A DNA stretch of 64,000 bases, taken from contig NZ_CP029397.2 of assembly GCF_001704615.3 (NCBI RefSeq), positions 1,612,001 through 1,676,000 on the forward strand, given 5' to 3'. The position numbers and the translations under genes were made by a program. Positions 49,606 to 58,167 of this stretch are shown here, in pieces; the stretch's first letter is position 1, and each line of letters begins with the position of its first letter. Below the pieces are notes generated by a model that saw only the letters and a list, made by a program, of their open reading frames with translations, ran no database searches and was not told where the DNA came from. This DNA comes from Acinetobacter defluvii (GTDB lineage: Bacteria > Pseudomonadota > Gammaproteobacteria > Pseudomonadales > Moraxellaceae).

Positions 49606-51762
49606 TTAAATTTTCAACTGAATATTTTGTAGTTCACCATCAAAAGCATCCAATAGATTTTTAATCACAGGCTCAGCATGTAACATCTCTGTTGCACGAT
49701 TAAATGCACGAACTTTACGCTCATTTTGCATGTGAAATGGGGTGATACTTTCCACTTCACCATATTGCACATTAAATACCGTATTTGACCATTGTTGCTT
49801 TAAAGATGCTTCTAGCGCATGTTGGGTTTGATGCAATAAATTTTCATATTGCTTGGAAATTTGAAAAGTAGAGTGACCATCAATTTGTCCCATCATGACA
49901 CCATGTTGCGCTAACTCTTGAACAGCGGGTGATAAGCTACTATTTCTAAACCAAAATTCCCATTTATCTACATTCCATTCCCCTTCGAGTTGCTGTGGGG
50001 CAAGTTTTAAAATCTCTTGTGGAGTGTGTTTCGAATCGGAGGGTTGCACATGAGTAATCGTGCTTAGATTTTGCGTAGCAAGGTGTGCTGCAACATTTTC
50101 ACTCGCGGGTTGCTCAGGGATATTTTTTAGGTTTGATTGTTCAGCCGACCTTGATACATCTGTTTCAGGGGCAAGAAAAAAAATATCTTCCGTTGTAATC
50201 GTATTCTCTACTGGCATAGATGCAGAGAAATCTGTACCAAATGAAGTTAAACTCAGCTCATCTGGATCCTGTGCTTGCTTCTGCTGAATTTGATTTTCAT
50301 TTTGCTCTACAACATGCAGATTATCTTGAAGCGGTAAGGTTTCAAATACAGCACCTGAATCCTCAATCATCGTTTGAGTATCCAAGGTAGAACTTGAATC
50401 TACAATCTGCTCAGAGCGAGCAATGCTTTGTTCCTCAGTATGATTTTGCGTTGCAATTTCAATATTTTCAGTGCTTACTTGCTGCTCAAGATCAGGCTCA
50501 GCCCCTACCTCAGAAACATAACCGTCAGTTTTATTTTTAATCTCTTGTACTGTTGTGTGTGTCTGAGTTTCAGTTCTTTCAAAAATATGTTGCTCAGTAG
50601 ATACGGTTTGTTGTTCTGATATCTGTGATACCGTCTGTTGGCTTTCCACTGTTTGCGAAATAGTGATTTCATTCACTTGCAAAGGTCTAAATGCCAGTAG
50701 ACGCAATACAGTCATTTCAAAACCTTGTTCTTGCGTCACAGCAAGTTGCAAATCCGCACGTCCTTTACAAGCAATTTGATAGTAAAGCTGTAAATCCTGT
50801 GCAGCGACCAATTGCGACAAGGTCATAATTTTCTGATTAATTTCAGCGCTATACTTGAGGCTTAAATCAGGTAAATATTGCAACATTGCCAATTCATGCA
50901 AGGTCGAAATAAATTGATCCAAGACCAATGACACATCTAAAGCTTGCTGTCTAAATTGCAGTAATAATTGGCTGACACGTTCACGCTGATTTTGGTGAAT
51001 CGCTAAAATCAAATCATAAATAATGGTACGGTCGATCAGACCCAACATTTCCTTGACATCTTGATGGTGAATCGCACCTTGACCATAGGCAATCGCTTGG
51101 TCTGTCAGAGATAGCGCATCACGTAATGAACCTTGTGCAGATTCTGCAATTTGCCAAATCGCATCCTGTTCAGATTGGATGTCTTCTTTATGTAAAATAT
51201 CGGTCAAATGATGCGTGATTTCATCGACTGCCAAAGGGCGTAATGTAAACTGTAAACAACGAGAAATGACCGTAATTGGCAGTTTTTGCGGGTCTGTAGT
51301 GGCAAAGAGGAATTTGACATGCGCAGGCGGTTCTTCCAATGTTTTCAGTAAGGCATTAAAAGAATGCGTAGACAACATATGTACTTCATCGATCAGATAA
51401 ACCTTGAAACGTCCTTGTGTCGGTGCATAAGGTACGTTGTCCAACAATTCACGGGTATCTTCAACTTTGGTACGAGAAGCCGCATCGATTTCAATCAAAT
51501 CAATAAAACGCCCTTCATTGACGGCTGTACACGTTGCGCAAACTTCACACGGCGTAGAGGTCACACCTGTTTCGCAGTTTAAGCATTTAGCTAAAATACG
51601 GGCAATGGTGGTTTTCCCCACCCCACGCGTTCCCGTAAACAAGTATGCATGATGTAAACGACCACGGTCTAATGCACTGGTCAATGCACGTGATACGTGA
51701 TTTTGTCCGACCAATTCATTAAAATTACGTGGGCGATATTTACGTGCAAGTACCTGATACAT
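49606..51762 (-). CDS. dnaX: DnaX, DNA polymerase III tau (and possibly gamma) subunit
   Basis: A 718-residue clamp-loader ATPase. Walker A is GTRGVGKT (44-51); the zinc module has Cys63, Cys72, Cys75 and Cys78; LIDEVHMLS is Walker B and TTDPQKLPITVISRC holds the arginine-finger region. After about residue 385 comes a 200-residue Gln/Glu/Thr-rich linker, much longer than in E. coli, then the conserved tau C-terminus from about 600 (WNVDKWEFWFRNSSLSP). In the linker a U8 run (codon 529) could allow frame slippage to give a gamma-like product. Tau links the polymerase cores and the helicase at the fork. Confidence 0.94.
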   Translation of the reverse strand: MYQVLARKYRPRNFNELVGQNHVSRALTSALDRGRLHHAYLFTGTRGVGKTTIARILAKCLNCETGVTSTPCEVCATCTAVNEGRFIDLIEIDAASRTKVEDTRELLDNVPYAPTQGRFKVYLIDEVHMLSTHSFNALLKTLEEPPAHVKFLFATTDPQKLPITVISRCLQFTLRPLAVDEITHHLTDILHKEDIQSEQDAIWQIAESAQGSLRDALSLTDQAIAYGQGAIHHQDVKEMLGLIDRTIIYDLILAIHQNQRERVSQLLLQFRQQALDVSLVLDQFISTLHELAMLQYLPDLSLKYSAEINQKIMTLSQLVAAQDLQLYYQIACKGRADLQLAVTQEQGFEMTVLRLLAFRPLQVNEITISQTVESQQTVSQISEQQTVSTEQHIFERTETQTHTTVQEIKNKTDGYVSEVGAEPDLEQQVSTENIEIATQNHTEEQSIARSEQIVDSSSTLDTQTMIEDSGAVFETLPLQDNLHVVEQNENQIQQKQAQDPDELSLTSFGTDFSASMPVENTITTEDIFFLAPETDVSRSAEQSNLKNIPEQPASENVAAHLATQNLSTITHVQPSDSKHTPQEILKLAPQQLEGEWNVDKWEFWFRNSSLSPAVQELAQHGVMMGQIDGHSTFQISKQYENLLHQTQHALEASLKQQWSNTVFNVQYGEVESITPFHMQNERKVRAFNRATEMLHAEPVIKNLLDAFDGELQNIQLKI
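50176..50183 (-). other. Possible slippery sequence in dnaX
   Basis: Eight U in the message, phased as U-UUU-UUU, after a GGAAGA element. A -1 shift reads Ser-Cys-Pro and then stops, giving a 532-residue product. Confidence 0.35.
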
Positions 51763-52012
51763 GAAAGCTCCTCATTATTGCGTTAAGGATACTGTTTTTT
51801 TAGTGATTAGTGAATGAAGAACTGTAGAGTTCTTTTTTATTAGAGATAATTCGATCAATTATTTCAAATTTGACAATTTTAATCATCAAATTGAGTAATG
51901 TTTAAAATTAGTACCATTGATCTTAATTTAACCTATGAGGTCACTCAAATGAGCACCCATTGAAATATCTTCAATTAGTACTCACTCGAGTATCCATGAA
52001 CTCTCAACGATA
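51763..52012. other. Gap between dnaX and the MFS gene
   Basis: Holds the dnaX upstream region and an unassigned plus-strand terminator at 51817-51838. No 4.5S RNA or other RNA gene recognised. Confidence 0.5.
51817..51838 (+). terminator. Orphan plus-strand intrinsic terminator
   Basis: AAGAACT-GTAG-AGTTCTT followed by TTTT. No rightward gene ends here: the nearest upstream gene is dnaX, transcribed the other way. It might end a small or antisense RNA. Confidence 0.5.
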
Positions 52013-53503
52013 TCATTGATCTACTAGCTTTTGCTGTGCAGGTAAAGCTCGCCAAACAAACAGCGATAAAACCAAGAACATTCCACCTGAAATCGTCAAA
52101 ACCTTACTATGCGAGTGAATAAATGCTTCAGAAGCAGCGTGTTGCACCTGCTGTATCAAGATCGGATCTGCATGTTGTATGGCAGCCAAAGCTTCGCCAA
52201 TAGAGGAACTCACTTCAACAACTAAATTTTCAGGAAGCGTATTGGGCAAAACCATAGATTGTGCGTAAAACACCGAGAGCAATAAGCCAAAAATTGCAAT
52301 GCCTAAACCAGCACCCAACTCATAAGCCATTCCTTCAATTGCACCTGCTGCAGTGGCTTTTTCTGCAGAAACTGAGGACATAATTGCTGCTGTGGATGAT
52401 AATAATGCAATTTCTACACTAATCCCCATCAATGCCATCCACACCCATGCCTGAATGGTTTGTGCATCAAAATCTGTCCTTGCCAATGCAAAGAAACATA
52501 ACGCACACATCAGCATTCCTGCGGTGGCAACAGGTCTAAGACCAAAATTATTCATTAATATGCTGGTAAAAAGTCCACCAACACAGATGGCAATCATAAA
52601 GGGTAAAATAAATAAACCTGCTTCAAGTGGACTATAACCATACACAAACTGGAGTTCTTGAGAGAGCAGCAACTCAAAACCAACTAAAGCAATCATTGCC
52701 ACCATTGCCATCACAATACTGGTCGAAATGACTTTATTTTTAAACAAACTAAAATCAATCATGGGTTGAGTTGTACGAAGTTGATGGCGTACAAAACCGA
52801 ATAAAAGACATAATCCCAGTGCGAATATCAAAAGCATTGATCCACTAAAGGCATAAATAGATGTTTTGATAGCATAAATCAACATTAAAATCGCACTGAC
52901 CAAAATTAATGCTTGTTTCAAATTTAAAGTTTGCTTGGTATACACCTGCTGTTTAGGGATCCAGCTTACTATTAAAATCAGTACCAGAATGATGATGGGT
53001 ACATTGATCAGGAACACAGCCCCCCAACTAAAATGCTCCAAAATAAATCCACCTAGCAATGGACCAAATGCAGCTCCACCACCACCGACCGTTCCCCAAA
53101 TACCTAAAGCATAATTACGTTGCTTTTCATCTAAAAAAGTATTTCGGACACCCGCTAAAGTCGCAGGTAAAATCATGGCTGCCCCAACGCCAAGAAATGC
53201 TCTGGCAACAATCAACATATACGCCGAACTTGCAAATGCAGCAAACAATGAGGCAATACCAAAAATACCTGCACCGATCAACATAAGCCGTTTAAAGCCT
53301 ATACGATCTCCCAATGCACCCATGGGCAAAATCAATCCCGCCATAATCAATGAATAAATGTCAATCACCCACAACATTTCATTGGCAGATAAAGATAAAT
53401 CTGTACTCAAAGTCGGAATCGCAACATGCAACACTGTTGCATCAATTGAGACAGGTAAATAAATCAATACGATGATGGCCAAAATCACCCATTTACGGCA
53501 CAT
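52013..53503 (-). CDS. MFS drug efflux transporter, DHA2 (14-helix) family
   Basis: A 496-residue membrane protein with about 14 hydrophobic segments. GALGDRIGFKRLML (about 63-76) is motif A, and GIWGTVGGGGAAFGPLLGG holds the motif C of drug/H+ antiporters. The general form resembles SmvA/QacA-type exporters of quaternary ammonium and other cations. The ATG at 53503 is preferred over an in-frame TTG at 53536, because that TTG lies inside operator 1 and at the mapped transcription start. Expression should be repressed by the divergent TetR protein. Confidence 0.88.
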   Translation of the reverse strand: MCRKWVILAIIVLIYLPVSIDATVLHVAIPTLSTDLSLSANEMLWVIDIYSLIMAGLILPMGALGDRIGFKRLMLIGAGIFGIASLFAAFASSAYMLIVARAFLGVGAAMILPATLAGVRNTFLDEKQRNYALGIWGTVGGGGAAFGPLLGGFILEHFSWGAVFLINVPIIILVLILIVSWIPKQQVYTKQTLNLKQALILVSAILMLIYAIKTSIYAFSGSMLLIFALGLCLLFGFVRHQLRTTQPMIDFSLFKNKVISTSIVMAMVAMIALVGFELLLSQELQFVYGYSPLEAGLFILPFMIAICVGGLFTSILMNNFGLRPVATAGMLMCALCFFALARTDFDAQTIQAWVWMALMGISVEIALLSSTAAIMSSVSAEKATAAGAIEGMAYELGAGLGIAIFGLLLSVFYAQSMVLPNTLPENLVVEVSSSIGEALAAIQHADPILIQQVQHAASEAFIHSHSKVLTISGGMFLVLSLFVWRALPAQQKLVDQ

Positions 53504-53520
53504 AACACACCCAATTAAAG

Positions 53521-53536
53521 TTGGACACTTGTTCAA
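53521..53536. promoter_or_regulatory. TetR operator 1 (MFS leader side)
   Basis: TTGGACACTTGTTCAA, a near-perfect dyad. It matches operator 2 in inverted orientation, so the two sites share the half-site TTGRACA. Confidence 0.7.
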
Positions 53537-53543
53537 TTCTCAC

Positions 53544-53572
53544 ATTATAACCATACTTGAACACTTGTCCAA
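53544..53572 (-). promoter_or_regulatory. MFS gene promoter overlapped by operator 2
   Basis: Minus-strand -35 TTGGAC (53567-53572) and -10 TATAAT (53544-53549), spacer 17. The -35 lies inside operator 2 (53557-53572), so bound repressor would block RNA polymerase. Confidence 0.75.
53557..53572. promoter_or_regulatory. TetR operator 2
   Basis: TTGAACACTTGTCCAA, the second copy of the dyad, 36 bases centre to centre from operator 1. Confidence 0.7.
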
Positions 53573-53616
53573 CTTTGTTTAAGATTCTTTTTAGTAAAGA
53601 ATATAAGGATAGTGTT

Positions 53617-54201
53617 ATGAGTTATTTAAATCGTGAACAACGTCGCAATATGATTTTAGAAGCCGCCAAACGTGTTGCATTACTAGAAGGACTAAGTGGC
53701 TTAACCGTACGTAGGATTGCAAATGAAGCACAAGTATCAACAGGACAAGTACACCATCATTTTGCATCTAGCTCCCATTTAAAAGCAGAAGTATTTAATG
53801 AATTAATGAATCAACTGAATGAAGTTGAGAACCAGATTACCACCCACACGCATCTTGAACGTTTGTCTTTATTGCTAGGTTGTGAAAATATCGAACAAAC
53901 TCAACCTTATTTACGGTTATGGAATGAAGCTGAAATTTTGATTACACAAGATCAAGAGATCAAAAAAGCCTACAATTTAGCCATGCAACAATGGCATACA
54001 GCGTTAGCCAGTACCATTGAATATGGTATTACTCAACAAGAGTTTAAAAAATCCATATATAGTTCAAGTCAAGATATTGCATGGCGATTAATCGCATTTG
54101 TATGTGGGCTAGAAGGAATCTATCAACTGGGTTTAAATGGTTTAGATGAACATAGCTATAAGCACCATGTTGAAATGATGCTTAAATTAGAACTATTTTA
54201 A
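53617..54201 (+). CDS. TetR-family repressor of the MFS pump (BetI/SmvR-like)
   Basis: A 194-residue TetR protein. The helix-turn-helix is in GLTVRRIANEAQVSTGQVHHHFASSSHL (about 28-55), a form close to BetI and SmvR. The ATG at 53617 has AAGGA seven bases upstream; the longer in-frame reading would run through operator 2. It is divergent from the MFS gene and the two operators sit between, so self- and pump repression is likely. Inducer unknown, probably a cationic compound. Confidence 0.9.
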   Translation: MSYLNREQRRNMILEAAKRVALLEGLSGLTVRRIANEAQVSTGQVHHHFASSSHLKAEVFNELMNQLNEVENQITTHTHLERLSLLLGCENIEQTQPYLRLWNEAEILITQDQEIKKAYNLAMQQWHTALASTIEYGITQQEFKKSIYSSSQDIAWRLIAFVCGLEGIYQLGLNGLDEHSYKHHVEMMLKLELF

Positions 54202-54209
54202 CCTACGGT

Positions 54210-55472
54210 TTAGAACCAACCCTTACTTCCCTTTAACTCAGCATCAGCACAACGTAATGCTTCTTGTGTTAGCCCCCACAAACGATAGTCGCCTGTGATC
54301 GAACCAATCGCAAAATTATGGGTATAAGCAAAACTGAGTTCACGCTGCGGATCACACCAAGCCCCTGAACCATTATAGCCAATGTGTCCAAAACCTTTTT
54401 TTGCACGCTTTCCCATGGTAATGACACGGTGATAACCCAAACGCCATTTCATTGGAATTGGCATTACTCGGTCACGCTTTATGTTCTGAATTTTACTGAG
54501 TTCTGCAAATACTTCAGGTTTAATCAGCACTTGCCCTTCCCATACTCCTTTATTGGCAAGCATGGCATAAATTTTTGCTAAACTTTTGGCTGTAAACACC
54601 CCATTTGCTGCAGGAATTACAGCCTGTAATCCTTCATCACTAAAAAAGCTAAATTCTCTCATGCTCTTAGGAACCATAGCATCTAAAAAGTCTTGTGGGT
54701 TTTGTCCACTGAGTTCGATCAATTTATCTGAAAATGAAATTTTAGATTTTTTCTTGGCTTTTTTAGGTTGTGCCACCTGTTCAGCTATGTGCTTTTGTGC
54801 TTTTGGAATCAGCCTTGCGACATTGACTAACTCAACACTGGGTACACCAAAATAAGCCCCATCAAGCGCCAAAGGATCAACCAAATATTTTTGCATTAAC
54901 CATTTTAGTGGCTGCCCAGTGGCTTTTTCTAAGACACCCCCCACCAACCAACCAAACGTTAAAGCTTGATAAGCAATATCTTCACCGACTTGAAAGCGAG
55001 GTTTTGCTTGCTCAATCACTTTGAGCATATGTTGCCAATCTGCCATTTCATTTGCATGGGCTATCATATTTCGAATATCAAACATGCCGCTTTGATGACT
55101 CAAAATATGACGTAAGGTCATTTTTTCTTTGCCATTTTGTCCAAACTCAGGCCAATATTTAAGCACGGGCGTATCATAATCAAGAAAACCTTCACTCACT
55201 AAAATATGAGCAAGTGTTGCTAAAACGCCTTTTCCTGTGGAATAACATACAGACAATGTATCTGATGTCCAATTTTCAGTTTCTGACTTTTTCCCCGTAA
55301 AAATATCAACGACTTTTTTACCTTGAAAATAAACTGTCAATGCTGCACCACCAAGTTGGGTACGACCATCTTGTAAACGGCTAAATTGTTCTGCTAAATC
55401 CACAAAACGTTCATCTACATCACCGTGAAAGTTTTTCTTATCCGCAAACAAAATTTCCTTGATCGCACTCAT
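54210..55472 (-). CDS. Serine beta-lactamase-like hydrolase (EstB-type esterase)
   Basis: A 420-residue class C beta-lactamase/penicillin-binding-fold protein. YSTGKG places the S-x-x-K pair at Ser78/Lys81; RHILSHQSGM follows; a late GHIGYNGSG stands where the K-T-G box is expected. No signal peptide, so a cytoplasmic esterase or lipase is more likely than an antibiotic hydrolase. A Lys-rich insertion (about 240-252) is unusual. ATG 55472 has AAGGGG seven bases upstream. It lies next to MaoC/FabG/thiolase genes, which fits lipid metabolism. Confidence 0.85.
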   Translation of the reverse strand: MSAIKEILFADKKNFHGDVDERFVDLAEQFSRLQDGRTQLGGAALTVYFQGKKVVDIFTGKKSETENWTSDTLSVCYSTGKGVLATLAHILVSEGFLDYDTPVLKYWPEFGQNGKEKMTLRHILSHQSGMFDIRNMIAHANEMADWQHMLKVIEQAKPRFQVGEDIAYQALTFGWLVGGVLEKATGQPLKWLMQKYLVDPLALDGAYFGVPSVELVNVARLIPKAQKHIAEQVAQPKKAKKKSKISFSDKLIELSGQNPQDFLDAMVPKSMREFSFFSDEGLQAVIPAANGVFTAKSLAKIYAMLANKGVWEGQVLIKPEVFAELSKIQNIKRDRVMPIPMKWRLGYHRVITMGKRAKKGFGHIGYNGSGAWCDPQRELSFAYTHNFAIGSITGDYRLWGLTQEALRCADAELKGSKGWF

Positions 55473-55500
55473 GTTCAACCCCTTATTGTTATTTCATCTC

Positions 55501-55532
55501 AAAAAAAAAGCCTAAATCATCTCGACTTAGGC
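55501..55532 (-). terminator. Intrinsic terminator after the MaoC-like gene
   Basis: Minus-strand AGCCTAA and TTAGGCT around a short loop, followed by nine T. It separates the MaoC gene from the hydrolase gene. Confidence 0.82.
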
Positions 55533-55553
55533 TGTCTATCTTATTTGATTTTA

Positions 55554-56405
55554 TTATGCTTTGACTACACCTGACACATGCGGTTTTTGTGATTTTTCAT
55601 TGCGAATCAGAAAATCTGTTGTTTGCGCTTGTTGTGCTGTCAAAAACTCAACGGTTGAAGGTAAGAACATTGGCAATTTAAAATACACATCCGCCTCATA
55701 CGCATCTGGCAAAGTCAAACTCGCCAATGCACGCGCTTTACTCCACATCCCATGTGCAATCGCCTGTTTAAAACCAAATGCTTTAGCCGTTAAAGCGTGT
55801 ACATGAATCAAATTAAAGTCGCCTGACACTTTCGCATAGCGACGACCTGTATTTTCAGCAACACGCCACACAGCTTGCACTTGATAATCAGGTGTTGGGT
55901 TTTCTTTGGTTTTTTCAGCTGCCTGAGCATCGGTTTTTTGACGAGATAAATAGGTCGTTAAACCCTCCATTACCACATCATTACCCACTTTTGCAGTAGT
56001 AACAAAGTCAAACTGCAGCCCCTTATCATGCGGCTTCACCTCACCAAATGCGCAAGACAAGGTCAGCTTTTCATTTACCCCAATTTTGCGTGTTTGTTTA
56101 ATTTGATTACGAATATGTACCAAACCTAAAATTGCAAATGGAAATGCTTCTGTAGTCATCATATGCATTTGCAAACTTTGTGACAATACAGCCAAATAAA
56201 TCGCTGGAATATAACCATTATTTTTAAAGCCACAAACTTCGTTATATGCTCTTAAATGTTGTTGGTCGACTTGTAAAGAATCCACCACATATTCAACTTG
56301 TGGTAGCACTTTTTCACCTTTCGGCTTTTTAATGATTAAACCTTGTACAACTTTCGCATAAGCAACATAAGGTTTTGGCAGTTGACTAAAATGGCGAGTA
56401 TTCAT
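55554..56405 (-). CDS. MaoC-like (R)-specific enoyl-CoA hydratase, HtdX-like
   Basis: A 283-residue double-hot-dog protein. The C-terminal half carries the hydratase-2 motif GDFNLIHVHALTAKAFGF (about 201-218) with catalytic Asp and His, then AIAHGMW. The N-terminal half is a non-catalytic hot-dog, as in long MaoC proteins. The ATG at 56405 is supported by AAAGG. It probably hydrates trans-2-enoyl-CoA to the (R)-3-hydroxy form, the substrate of the neighbouring FabG. The order MaoC-FabG with a divergent thiolase matches mycobacterial htdX-fabG4-fadA2. Confidence 0.87.
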   Translation of the reverse strand: MNTRHFSQLPKPYVAYAKVVQGLIIKKPKGEKVLPQVEYVVDSLQVDQQHLRAYNEVCGFKNNGYIPAIYLAVLSQSLQMHMMTTEAFPFAILGLVHIRNQIKQTRKIGVNEKLTLSCAFGEVKPHDKGLQFDFVTTAKVGNDVVMEGLTTYLSRQKTDAQAAEKTKENPTPDYQVQAVWRVAENTGRRYAKVSGDFNLIHVHALTAKAFGFKQAIAHGMWSKARALASLTLPDAYEADVYFKLPMFLPSTVEFLTAQQAQTTDFLIRNEKSQKPHVSGVVKA

Positions 56406-56440
56406 ACTAGACCTTTGCATGTTTTATTTCGATATTTAAA

Positions 56441-56519
56441 ACCCCTTCTCTCTCAGGGATGAGGAGCATGCTCCGCAAGAGGTTGAGGGCGCTAGTCACC
56501 CTCTCCTTAAAGGAGAGGG
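56441..56519. repeat. GC-richer intergenic repeat with nested palindromes
   Basis: Starts CCCCTTCTCTCTC and contains GGAGCATGCTCC (perfect, 56463-56474) and the dyad CCCTCTCCTT-A-AAGGAGAGGG (56499-56519). Its composition is unlike the AT-rich spacers around it; it looks like a dispersed REP-type element and may also terminate or stabilise mRNA between fabG and the MaoC gene. Confidence 0.6.
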
Positions 56520-56534
56520 AATAAAGCGATATTA

Positions 56535-57926
56535 TTAAGCCCCTAGCAAGCTTTGACCACAAACACGTACCACATTACCATTTAAACCAGTCGATGCAGT
56601 TGCTGCAAAGAGTGCAATCGTTTCTGCGACATCCACAGGTTGACCGCCTTGACTCATGGAGTTCATACGACGACCTGCTTCACGGATTGCAAATGGGATC
56701 GCAGCAGTCATTTGTGTTTCGATAAAACCAGGCGCAACCGCATTGATGGTAATACCATCTTTTAGAATTGGGGCAGTAAATTTCACCAAACCAATCACAC
56801 CTGCTTTAGATGCAGCATAGTTGGTTTGACCTAAGTTTCCTGCAATACCCGAAATAGAAGATACACATACGATACGACCATTGGCATTTAAACCTTTATT
56901 TGCCAATAAATAATCGTTAATACGCTCAGCCGCAGACAAGTTAATGTTGATGACAAGATCCCACATTTCAGGCTTCATATTTGCCAAAGTTTTATCTCGA
57001 GTCACACCAGCATTGTGTACGATAACATCTAAACCGCCTTGTGCAGCCGCAGCAGCTTTGATCTTCTCACCTGCATCAGCAGCCGTAATATCAATTGCAA
57101 GTGTTGAACCACCGATTTCACTTGCAACACGGTCCAAGTCAGCTTGTTGTTGTGGCACATCTAAACAAATCACATGCGCCCCATCACGTGCAAGCACATG
57201 TGCAATGGCTTCACCGATGCCACGACTTGCACCTGTCACCAAAGCAGTTTTACCTGCTAAAGGTTTTGCCCAATCCACATCGACCACATTTGCTTTTGAA
57301 ACATGAATCACTTGTCCAGAAACATACGCTGAACGAGGCGAGATTAAGAAACGTAAAGAAGATTCTAAATTTTTTGCAGCATCTGCATCGACAAGTATTA
57401 AATCAGCCGCAATACCTTTTTTGAACTCCTTCCCTACAGATTTTACAAAACCTTCTAAAGCACGTTGAGCAATTGCTTGTTTTACAGTCGGCGCTGTTTC
57501 AGGCGTTAAACCAATCACAATTACACGACCAGAGTTTTGAATTTGGCGTGAAATTGGATTAAAAAATTTATGGAGTTCAATTAAGTCTTCTGAGTTTTGA
57601 ATACCTGATGCATCAAAAATCACTGCTTTAAATTTAGACTCTTTATCGCCTTCGTTAAATGCGCCAACAGTTAAGCCCACTTTTGCAGCTTCTTGTTGTA
57701 ATTCAACATTGTTGCCGACATAGCTATTGGCATGAATATTACTTAATACTTGCGCAATTTCACTTGAAAACAATCCTTTAGGTGCAGCACCCAATAAAAC
57801 CGCACCTTTTACAACAGGGCTTGCTGATTCAAAACGATCTAACTCAAGGGGTGAAGGTAAACCTAAATTTTTGATGACAAATTTACCAATTGGGGATTTT
57901 GCAAATGCTTGGTATTGATCAGTCAT
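56535..57926 (-). CDS. Long FabG-type 3-oxoacyl reductase (FabG4-like)
   Basis: A 463-residue two-domain SDR. The first 215 residues form a degenerate flavodoxin/Rossmann-like domain without a cofactor motif; the second is a full FabG: TGASRGIG (231-238), NAG (305-307), Ser357, Tyr370 and Lys374. This is the high-molecular-weight FabG layout of mycobacterial FabG4, which reduces 3-oxoacyl-CoA with NADH. It is upstream of the MaoC gene on the same strand with a repeat element between, and divergent from the thiolase, a complete set for 3-keto-acyl-CoA handling. Confidence 0.9.
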   Translation of the reverse strand: MTDQYQAFAKSPIGKFVIKNLGLPSPLELDRFESASPVVKGAVLLGAAPKGLFSSEIAQVLSNIHANSYVGNNVELQQEAAKVGLTVGAFNEGDKESKFKAVIFDASGIQNSEDLIELHKFFNPISRQIQNSGRVIVIGLTPETAPTVKQAIAQRALEGFVKSVGKEFKKGIAADLILVDADAAKNLESSLRFLISPRSAYVSGQVIHVSKANVVDVDWAKPLAGKTALVTGASRGIGEAIAHVLARDGAHVICLDVPQQQADLDRVASEIGGSTLAIDITAADAGEKIKAAAAAQGGLDVIVHNAGVTRDKTLANMKPEMWDLVININLSAAERINDYLLANKGLNANGRIVCVSSISGIAGNLGQTNYAASKAGVIGLVKFTAPILKDGITINAVAPGFIETQMTAAIPFAIREAGRRMNSMSQGGQPVDVAETIALFAATASTGLNGNVVRVCGQSLLGA

Positions 57927-58167
57927 GGTGATAATCTCTCAGTAAATAAATTTTTAAATAAGCCAGTAGGTATCCTTTAACTTCAGTGTAATCTCAGATA
58001 CTTATATTTTAATAGACTTATTCTGTTTCAGTTAAATAATACTTGAGTTGTACGCTACATGTCTTGACCTGAATGCAATGGCAAATGTCATTATAGTCAA
58101 TTCGACTAACGCACAATTATGATAGTGTTACACCTAAGAAGATTAGCCACATGCTTGGAAAAGCCTT

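Noticed and set aside
51898..51963. 21-codon frame beginning MFKISTID
   Set aside because: No ribosome binding site, no family features, AT-rich background.
51763..52012. 4.5S RNA gene upstream of dnaX, as in Pseudomonas
   Set aside because: The conserved SRP RNA tetraloop region is absent.
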